From NCBI GenBank assembly GCA_007135845.1, contig SLIC01000208.1:1-5911 (forward strand): DNA of 5,911 nucleotides, read 5' to 3'. The notes below the pieces were generated by a model. The model was not told the origin of the DNA. It was given only the letters and a program-made list of their open reading frames with translations, and did no database searches. Positions 1-4,983 of the stretch are shown piece after piece. Source of the DNA: Candidatus Brevefilum sp. (GTDB taxonomy: Bacteria > Chloroflexota > Anaerolineae > Anaerolineales > Anaerolineaceae). Numbering within the stretch: the stretch's first letter is position 1; the number at the start of each line of letters is the position of its first letter. A program made the position numbers and the translations under genes.

Positions 1-2
1 AA

Positions 3-1358
3 CGTGGAATGCTGCGCTGTGTGTTGGGTACGAATCAAAATGATGTCTACCAATTTCCTCCCTGCCAAAGGTGTCTGACACAATCTGCGGCAATTTATGA
101 TCGGGCACAAGTCAGTAAACTTGGTTATTTTCCTGGAGAGGAATTGGCCAAGCGCTTGCAAAATACCAAATTGGCTGAATTACACCATCTGAGATATGAT
201 GACTTTCCTTTAGGTGATCTGTGTCTGCCTTCAATGCGCTGGATACTCAGGCGGCATCATCTTGAAGACGATGAACCAACCCGGGTTTTATACCGTTATT
301 TCATTCTTTCTGCGTACAAGGTGGCTATGCAGTTTGAGTGGCTGGTCATCAAAGAGTCACCGCTGGCAGTGATGGTGTTCAACGGCATGCTCTTCCCAGA
401 AGCTACCGCCCGTTGGGTTGCCCGTAAACAGGGGATACCCGTTTACTCACATGAAGTTGGCATGCAGCCGTTTTCAGCCTTTTTTACGGATGGTGACGCT
501 ACTGCTTACCCGGTTGACATCCCAGATGATTTTCAGCTTAACCAATGGCAGGATCAACAACTTGATGCATATCTTTCAAAACGGTTTAAGGGTGACTTCA
601 GCATGGCCGGTATTCAATTCTGGCCCCAGATGCGAAGCTTAGATCAAGCATTGGTGGATAAAATCTCGGCATTTCAACAGGTTGTCCCCATCTTCACCAA
701 CGTGATTTTCGATACCAGCCAACCTCATGCGAATGTACTGTTCCCTGATATGTTCACCTGGTTAGATAGAGTATTACGGGTTATAAAAAACCACCCGGAC
801 ACCTTGTTTGTGATCCGAGCGCATCCAGATGAATCCCGTCCTGGTAAGTCCAGCCAGGAAAGCGTCGCAGGGTGGGTGCAAGAACGGGATGTTGAGGGAT
901 TGCCCAACGTGGTTTTTATCAATCCGGATGAATATCTCAGTTCCTATGAGATGATCCAACGGGCGAAATTTGTGATGATGTATAACTCGACGATTGGGAT
1001 GGAGGCTTCCATCCTGGGTGCACCGGTATTGTGCGCCGGTAAGGCACGCTTCACACAACTGGACACGGTTTTTTTTCCAAAAACACAACGAGACTATATG
1101 GAAACTTTGGAGAAATTCCTGGCAGCAGATGAAGTCCATGCACCTGAAGAACACCGCATCAATGCCCGCCGATTTCTCTTTTATCAGCTCTATCGCACCT
1201 CATTACCGTTTGATTCCTTCATTAAAACGGATGATGTCTCGCCGGGTTTTGTGCGTTTACAGGATTTTTCCTGGCAAGATCTCTTACCAGAGAATTCTAC
1301 AACCATGCAGGTTATTTCGGATGGATTGCTGAAGGGAGAGGGTTTCATTCTCCCCTAG
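3..1358 (+). CDS. Capsule polysaccharide biosynthesis-like glycosyltransferase (5' partial)
   Basis: The reading frame is open to the left edge, so the true N-terminus probably lies outside the window; the first ATG is at 9, and residues here are numbered from it. The C-terminal half looks like the nucleotide-sugar-binding half of a GT-B enzyme of the capsule-synthesis (KpsS/KpsC-like) type: a strand ending in VIRAHPDE (268-275), then a helix, then YNSTIGMEASILGAPVL (325-341), the usual 'N-S-T-x-G-x-E-A' donor-site turn. The N-terminal half has cysteines at 4, 19 and 22 (CQRC), resembling the cysteine pattern of many uncharacterised glycan-locus proteins. No signal peptide or membrane segment is seen in the visible part, so it is likely cytoplasmic. 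It probably transfers a sugar during surface polysaccharide assembly; donor and acceptor are unknown. A 270-bp gap separates it from the next gene, so it may belong to a separate transcript. Family-level call fairly sure, exact function not. Confidence 0.75.
   Translation, partial: RGMLRCVLGTNQNDVYQFPPCQRCLTQSAAIYDRAQVSKLGYFPGEELAKRLQNTKLAELHHLRYDDFPLGDLCLPSMRWILRRHHLEDDEPTRVLYRYFILSAYKVAMQFEWLVIKESPLAVMVFNGMLFPEATARWVARKQGIPVYSHEVGMQPFSAFFTDGDATAYPVDIPDDFQLNQWQDQQLDAYLSKRFKGDFSMAGIQFWPQMRSLDQALVDKISAFQQVVPIFTNVIFDTSQPHANVLFPDMFTWLDRVLRVIKNHPDTLFVIRAHPDESRPGKSSQESVAGWVQERDVEGLPNVVFINPDEYLSSYEMIQRAKFVMMYNSTIGMEASILGAPVLCAGKARFTQLDTVFFPKTQRDYMETLEKFLAADEVHAPEEHRINARRFLFYQLYRTSLPFDSFIKTDDVSPGFVRLQDFSWQDLLPENSTTMQVISDGLLKGEGFILP
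1334..1354 (+). terminator. Possible weak terminator hairpin at the end of the first gene
   Basis: GGGAGA (1334-1339) and TCTCCC (1349-1354) form a perfect 6-bp stem with a 9-nt loop, lying in the last codons just before the TAG stop at 1356-1358. The sequence after it is T-rich but has no clean run of T, so intrinsic termination is only a possibility. It may be chance. Confidence 0.2.
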
Positions 1359-1546
1359 GTTAGGATTATTTAAGATTGTTTGATTAGGTGTGAACAAACC
1401 ACAATATCCTTTTGGTGTAGTGCTTTTTGGTTAGGTTACAAATCCCGGCTATTCATTTGATTGACTACTACGAGATTGGTTTTCCTCATTGAGTAAGACA
1501 TCCGTTCAAAGGACGCTGCGAAGCGATTTACGAGTTCAATCCGGGT

Positions 1547-1552
1547 TATAAT
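1547..1552 (+). promoter_or_regulatory. Candidate -10 box (TATAAT)
   Basis: A perfect TATAAT lies in the long spacer, 76 bp upstream of the start at 1629, where a promoter for the downstream block would be expected. There is no good -35 hexamer at 16-18 bp (the region reads gcgattta), and no TG extension. It would therefore be a weak or activator-dependent sigma-70-type promoter, or a chance match in AT-rich DNA. Confidence 0.35.
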
Positions 1553-1595
1553 ATCAAACGAGAATAATTATACTTATAGAAACTTCACATCCTGT

Positions 1596-1623
1596 AAGGG
1601 CAGTGGGAACCCTTCTGGAAGGA
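1596..1623 (+). promoter_or_regulatory. Strong RBS with two mutually exclusive small hairpins
   Basis: The ribosome binding site GGAAGGA (1617-1623) sits 5 nt before the ATG at 1629 and supports that start. CCTT at 1611-1614 can pair with AAGG inside the RBS (1619-1622, 4-nt loop). The overlapping CCCTT (1610-1614) can instead pair with AAGGG at 1596-1600 (9-nt loop). The two foldings exclude each other, so one would hide the RBS and the other free it. The stems are short and the regulatory reading is only inference; the RBS itself is clear. Confidence 0.4.
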
Positions 1624-1628
1624 TTGGT

Positions 1629-2303
1629 ATGGCAGAAAAAATTATTGCACTGGTTCCAATGCGGCATCACTCGGTCAGGGTGCCGGGTAAAAACTATCGT
1701 CCTTTTGTGGATAAGCCGCTGTTTCATCACATCATCAGCACTTTGCTCAATGTTCCAGAGCTGGAGACTGTTTTGGTGGATACCGACAGTGTTGAGATAC
1801 TGGATCGATTGGCTGTTGATTTTCCACAGGTTGAGACACTGATAAGACCTGAGCATTTGCGTGGTGATGCAATCCCAATGAACGAAATCCTGCTGCATGA
1901 CACCGCATATATTGCGGCTGATTATTACCTGCAGACGCATTCGACCAACCCGCTGCTGCGAGCAGATACGATTTCTACGGCAATACATACTTTTCTTGAA
2001 AAAATCCCCGAATATGATTCATTGTTTGGGGTCACCCGGATTCAAACCCGCCTGTGGGATCAGCTTGGACGGCCCATTAACCATAATCCCAACATTCTCT
2101 TACGCACCCAGGACCTTCCGCCGGTGTATGAGGAAAACTCGTGCTTGTATATATTCAGGCGAGAGATCCTGGTAACCCGGCGCAACCGGTTGGGAGAACG
2201 TCCTTTGATGTTTGAGATACCCTCAATTGAAGCCTGGGACATTGATGAGGAGCTGGATTTTACGATTGCGGAAGCGCTGTTCCGCAAGCTGCATGGAAAC
2301 TAG
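1629..2303 (+). CDS. CMP-sugar synthetase (acylneuraminate cytidylyltransferase family, NeuA/KdsB-like)
   Basis: Predicted to couple CTP with an acidic 2-keto sugar (sialic, legionaminic, pseudaminic or related ulosonic acid) to give the CMP-sugar and pyrophosphate, in the cytoplasm. The 224-residue length is normal for the family. Visible motifs: the nucleotide-binding loop RHHSVRVPGKN (12-22); VDTDS (50-54); LQTHSTNPLLR (101-111), matching the family's LQPTSPLR-type strand; ENSCLYIF (169-176); and WDIDEELDF (203-211), whose Asp204 and Asp206 match the Mg2+-binding aspartates of the IDID-E-DF motif. The P-loop is unusual: it has Val-Arg where sialate enzymes have Lys-Gly, and the Arg resembles KdsB. 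The start is supported by GGAAGGA 5 nt upstream. It is the first gene of a tight block, and the next gene follows after 10 bp. The family is secure; the sugar substrate is not determined. Confidence 0.88.
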   Translation: MAEKIIALVPMRHHSVRVPGKNYRPFVDKPLFHHIISTLLNVPELETVLVDTDSVEILDRLAVDFPQVETLIRPEHLRGDAIPMNEILLHDTAYIAADYYLQTHSTNPLLRADTISTAIHTFLEKIPEYDSLFGVTRIQTRLWDQLGRPINHNPNILLRTQDLPPVYEENSCLYIFRREILVTRRNRLGERPLMFEIPSIEAWDIDEELDFTIAEALFRKLHGN

Positions 2304-2313
2304 GAGTTATTGA

Positions 2314-3306
2314 ATGAAAACCGTATTGGTTTCTGCACCGTATATGCTGCCTGAAATGGAACGCTTTCGCCCGGTGCTGGAAGCTTTTGACCTTGAGCTG
2401 ATTCTCCCTGATGTGCATGAACGGCTGTCGGAAGAAGAGATCCTGGCACATGCTGGGGAATTTGACGGTACCATTTGTGGCGATGACGGCTACAGCCGCC
2501 GGGTGATCGAGGCTTGCATACCGCGTTTACGGGTGATTTCTAAATGGGGAACCGGGATTGATTCGATTGATCAGGTCGCAGCAGCTGAGATGGGTGTGAT
2601 GGTTGGCAATACACCCAATGCCTTTACGGTGCCCGTCTCTGAAAGTGTGATTGGGTATATGCTGGCTTTTTCACGCCAATTACCTGGCCTGGATGCTGCC
2701 ATGAAAAAGGGCTTATGGGAGAAGATCAACGGGAAGACATTGATCGAGAGCACTCTCGGGGTGATTGGCGTTGGTCATGTGGGCAAGGCGGTGCTCCGTC
2801 GTGCAAAAGCCTTTGGGATGAAACTGCTGGGCAATGACATCATAGAGATTGAGTCGGATTTTATCCTGGAGAATGACATCGAGATGACAGGGTTGGATGA
2901 TTTGATGATGCGTTCAGATTACATCAGCATAAACTGCAGCCTTAACCCCACCAGTTACCACTTGATCAATACTGAACGCCTGGCACTTTGCCGACCTGAT
3001 GCCGTATTGATCAACACAGCACGGGGTCCGGTTGTTGAAGAAAAAGCCCTGGTTGCCGCTTTAATAAACGGGGCACTGCGCGGTGCTGCCCTGGACGTTT
3101 TTGAGGTGGAGCCCCTCCCACTGGACAGTCCCTTACGCCAGATGGACCATGTCATGCTGGCTCCCCATAACTCCAATTCGAGCCCTTTATTTTGGGAACG
3201 GGTACATTGGAACACCATCACAAATCTGCTAATTGGCTTAGGGGTTGATCTGGATCCATTAGAAAAGCTGAAAGATAGATATGCTGTTAAATTAGGTAGT
3301 AGGTAG
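2314..3306 (+). CDS. D-2-hydroxyacid dehydrogenase (phosphoglycerate dehydrogenase-like)
   Basis: NAD-dependent oxidoreductase of the D-isomer-specific 2-hydroxyacid dehydrogenase family, interconverting a 2-hydroxy acid and a 2-keto acid. Seen in order: the N-terminal substrate-domain segment KWGTGIDSID (77-86); NTPNAFTVPVSE (99-110), typical of the hinge; the Rossmann motif GVGHVG (152-157) with an acidic Asp175 after the second strand, favouring NAD; NTARGPVVEEKAL (234-246) with catalytic Arg237; DVFEVEP (261-267) with Glu266; and APHNSNSS (283-290) with His285. The Arg/Glu/His triad is complete. At 330 residues it lacks the C-terminal ACT domain of long SerA enzymes, so serine biosynthesis is less likely than a role in sugar-acid metabolism. 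AGGAG overlaps the upstream stop codon and lies 7 nt before the ATG, suggesting co-translation with the CMP-sugar synthetase. Its last four codons and stop lie in a heptamer repeat. The substrate is unknown. Confidence 0.88.
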   Translation: MKTVLVSAPYMLPEMERFRPVLEAFDLELILPDVHERLSEEEILAHAGEFDGTICGDDGYSRRVIEACIPRLRVISKWGTGIDSIDQVAAAEMGVMVGNTPNAFTVPVSESVIGYMLAFSRQLPGLDAAMKKGLWEKINGKTLIESTLGVIGVGHVGKAVLRRAKAFGMKLLGNDIIEIESDFILENDIEMTGLDDLMMRSDYISINCSLNPTSYHLINTERLALCRPDAVLINTARGPVVEEKALVAALINGALRGAALDVFEVEPLPLDSPLRQMDHVMLAPHNSNSSPLFWERVHWNTITNLLIGLGVDLDPLEKLKDRYAVKLGSR

Positions 3307-3349
3307 TAGGTAGTAGGTAGTTTGTAGCTGGTAGCTGATAGCTATTAGC
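3294..3349. repeat. Heptanucleotide tandem repeat, 8 units (4 perfect AGGTAGT + 4 degenerate)
   Basis: Four exact AGGTAGT units (3294-3321) are followed by four degenerate units in the same 7-bp phase: TTGTAGC, TGGTAGC, TGATAGC and TATTAGC (3322-3349). The TAG core is present in every unit. The array supplies the last codons and the TAG stop (3304-3306) of the hydroxyacid dehydrogenase and fills most of the 62-bp gap to the next gene. Because 7 is not a multiple of 3, the array stops translation in all three frames of this strand. It resembles the short heptamer repeats known from cyanobacteria and other environmental bacteria. Confidence 0.9.
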
Positions 3350-3352
3350 TAT
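3338..3352. repeat. Short perfect inverted repeat before the SDR gene
   Basis: ATAGCT (3338-3343) and AGCTAT (3347-3352) are perfect inverted arms with a 3-nt loop, ending 5 nt before the GAGG ribosome binding site (3358-3361) of the next gene. It arises within the degenerate part of the heptamer array because AGCT is self-complementary, so it may be a by-product of the repeat. No T-run follows, so it is not a classic terminator. Confidence 0.45.
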
Positions 3353-3368
3353 GTTATGAGGATGACGT

Positions 3369-4157
3369 ATGAGTGTTGAAAAAGAGACTAGGATTTTGTT
3401 GATCACCGGTGCAGCGGGGGGGATTGGCCGCGCAACGGTGGCTGTGTTTGCTGAAAAAGGCTGGAAGGTGATCGGTGTTGATCGGTTGCCAAAATATGAG
3501 GAATTCCCGGTGGATGGCCTCTATATCCAGGCGGATATCTCCCTGCCGGAGCAAATCAAAGCTATTTATGAGCAGGTGTTTGCCTTCACCGATCGCTTAG
3601 ATGCGGTTGTGAACAATGCCGCTGTTCAAATTGCCAAACCTTTGCTGGACACCACAGCAGAAGAATGGGACATGGTCATGGCATCCAACTTGCGTTCGGT
3701 ATTCCTGGGTGCCAAGCTGGCGCACCCCTTGCTTGCGCAGCATGCTTCGAGTAGTGTCCAAGGCGGCGGTGCAATTGTAAATGTATCTTCCGTTCATGCT
3801 GTGGCAACTTCAGCGGATATTGCGGCTTATGCCGCCAGCAAGGGCGGATTGTTAGCGTTGACCCGTGCGATGGCGATTGAGTTTGCGCCGGATGAGATCC
3901 GTGTGAACGCCATTCTGCCGGGTGCTGTGGATACACCCATGCTGCGCGCTGGTTTGAGCCGGGGGCACACAGGTGATGGTACCATGTTTGACCGGCTGGA
4001 AAACCTGGCGCGCAAGACAGTCAACGGCAGGGTCGGCACGCCGGAAGAAATCGCCAGCTCGATTTATTTCATGGCGGATAACAACCAGTCCTCATTCATG
4101 ACCGGGCAGGCTTTGATCGTGGATGGCGGCGCAACATGTCGGTTGAGCACAGAGTGA
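3369..4157 (+). CDS. Short-chain dehydrogenase/reductase (classical SDR)
   Basis: A cytoplasmic NAD(P)-dependent oxidoreductase of 262 residues, the usual length for classical SDRs. The family signatures are all present: TGAAGGIG (13-20, cofactor loop); Asp38 at the end of the second strand, which favours NAD(H) over NADP(H); AD at 55-56; NNAA (82-85); Asn107; catalytic Ser141 in NVSS; YAASK (154-158) with catalytic Tyr154 and Lys158; and LPGAVDTPM (183-191) after the active site. The C-terminal MTGQALIVDGG (244-254) is typical of FabG-like members. GAGG (3358-3361) lies 7 nt before the ATG. The end overlaps the next gene by 22 bp. Lying with a CMP-sugar synthetase recalls PtmA/PtmB of flagellin-sugar loci, so a step on the sugar or its precursor is plausible. 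The substrate cannot be read from the sequence; generic sugar or acyl reduction remains possible. Confidence 0.88.
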   Translation: MSVEKETRILLITGAAGGIGRATVAVFAEKGWKVIGVDRLPKYEEFPVDGLYIQADISLPEQIKAIYEQVFAFTDRLDAVVNNAAVQIAKPLLDTTAEEWDMVMASNLRSVFLGAKLAHPLLAQHASSSVQGGGAIVNVSSVHAVATSADIAAYAASKGGLLALTRAMAIEFAPDEIRVNAILPGAVDTPMLRAGLSRGHTGDGTMFDRLENLARKTVNGRVGTPEEIASSIYFMADNNQSSFMTGQALIVDGGATCRLSTE

Positions 4158-4966
4158 ACCCAAAATCGATATTGAAAAAGGTCCTGCCAGAGCGTTATTA
4201 CCGGATGGCGCAATATGGGTGGGATGGCATTCAACGCATTCCCGCTAGCGTCCAGGCTTCTCTACACCCCTGGCGGCGGGAAAGCATCGAAAAGCTGCGG
4301 GCGTTAAGAGATATCCACCAGGGGCAGCGCTGCGTGATCATTGGCAATGGCCCCAGTTTGAACAGGACGGACATCCAAAAAATACGTAATGAATATACCT
4401 TTGGTTTGAACCGCATCTATCTTGCCTGGGAGGAATGGGGTTTTAGTACCTCTTATTTTCTTTCGGTTAATGATCTCGTAATTGAGCAATGTGCTGATGA
4501 GATCATGGGTTTAGAGATGCCTGTTTTTGTTTCGTGGCGTGCCAAACAGTGGCTTGAGCCTCAGGAAAACCTGCATTTTCTTTACACGACCTATACCGGC
4601 CCTACCTTTACCAAAGATGTGAGCAAGCGGCTGTGGGAGGGCGCGACGGTGACCTACACAGCTTTGCAGTTGGCTTATCATATGGGCTTTTCAACCGTTG
4701 TGCTGATAGGGGTGGACCACAGCTTTGCATCTAAAGGAAAACCCAATCAAACTGTGGAGTCACAAGGGGACGACCCCAATCACTTCAGCCCACAGTATTT
4801 TGGACAGGGTTTCCGCTGGCAGCTTCCTGATTTGGATACATCCACGATTGCTTACCAGATGGCAAATCAAGCCTTTACTGAAGATGGGCGGCAGGTGCTG
4901 GATGCGACCATTGGCGGGAAGCTGGAAGTTTTCCCAAAGGTTGATTATGATCGCTATTTCGGCTGA
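4136..4966 (+). CDS. MptE-like / DUF115 family protein, candidate CMP-sugar transferase
   Basis: A 276-residue protein of the '6-hydroxymethylpterin diphosphokinase MptE-like' (DUF115) type. Visible: CVIIGNGPSLN (66-76), the hallmark glycine-rich loop; GLNRIYL (90-96); SVND (110-113); a helix-strand region with YTALQLAYHMGFSTVVLIGVDHSF (split as 174-183 and 184-197), where GVDHS is the typical acidic turn; HFSPQYF (216-222); and the C-terminal DATIGGKLEVFP (256-267). GNGPSL and LGY-x-x-I-x-L-x-G-x-D-like segments are shared with bacterial GT42 sialyltransferases and with Maf flagellin-glycosylation proteins. In this glycan locus, beside a CMP-sugar synthetase, transfer of the CMP-activated sugar is a better guess than pterin metabolism (inference). 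The start overlaps the SDR gene by 22 bp with GGCGG as a weak RBS. A GTG at 4154 (residue 7), forming GTGA with the SDR stop, is an alternative start. No membrane segments are seen. Confidence 0.78.
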   Translation: MSVEHRVNPKSILKKVLPERYYRMAQYGWDGIQRIPASVQASLHPWRRESIEKLRALRDIHQGQRCVIIGNGPSLNRTDIQKIRNEYTFGLNRIYLAWEEWGFSTSYFLSVNDLVIEQCADEIMGLEMPVFVSWRAKQWLEPQENLHFLYTTYTGPTFTKDVSKRLWEGATVTYTALQLAYHMGFSTVVLIGVDHSFASKGKPNQTVESQGDDPNHFSPQYFGQGFRWQLPDLDTSTIAYQMANQAFTEDGRQVLDATIGGKLEVFPKVDYDRYFG

Positions 4967-4972
4967 CTTTTC

Positions 4973-4978
4973 GAGGGG
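4973..4978 (+). promoter_or_regulatory. Ribosome binding site (GAGGGG) that fixes a TTG start
   Basis: GAGGGG lies 5 nt upstream of TTG at 4984-4986, between the stop of the previous gene (4964-4966) and the conserved start of the glycosyltransferase. No ATG or GTG lies in frame near the N-terminal VSIVTPSYN motif, so TTG is the best start codon. Confidence 0.7.
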
Positions 4979-4983
4979 CAAAT

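Larger units (their letters stand above)
1359..1628. other. 270-bp non-coding spacer / leader of the CMP-sugar synthetase block
   Basis: This is the only sizeable gap in the window. It is AT-richer than the flanking genes and I see no convincing small gene or tRNA in it. The motif GTTAGG recurs at 1359-1364 and 1430-1435, with a variant ATTAGG at 1383-1388. A short stem with a GNRA-type loop, CGCT-GCGA-AGCG, lies at 1514-1525. A consensus -10 box lies at 1547-1552, and small competing hairpins lie just before the next start codon. The position suggests that it carries the promoter and leader for the genes from 1629 onward. Confidence 0.5.

Noticed and set aside
774..1154. 126-codon open frame on the minus strand
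   Set aside because: It is antisense to the conserved donor-binding half of the first glycosyltransferase and shows no domain or RBS.
1395..1435. AACCA...TGGTT arms near a T-run, as a possible terminator
   Set aside because: The arms are only about 5 bp and far apart, with the T-run inside the loop instead of after the stem.
1514..1550. Possible tRNA-like piece: a stem with a GNRA loop followed by GTTCAATCC resembling a T-loop
   Set aside because: The arms around GTTCAATCC do not pair, and no acceptor or anticodon stem can be assembled.
1554..1988. 144-codon open frame on the minus strand
   Set aside because: It mostly mirrors the CMP-sugar synthetase gene, has no recognisable motifs, and the + strand gene is strongly supported.
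3294..3349. Repeat array considered as CRISPR or an IS/integration scar
   Set aside because: The units are 7 bp with no spacers, and there is no transposase, terminal inverted repeat or target duplication nearby.
3369..4147. SDR and MptE-like proteins both begin with MSVE, suggesting a duplication
   Set aside because: Only four residues match, with different codons and unrelated sequence afterwards; chance.
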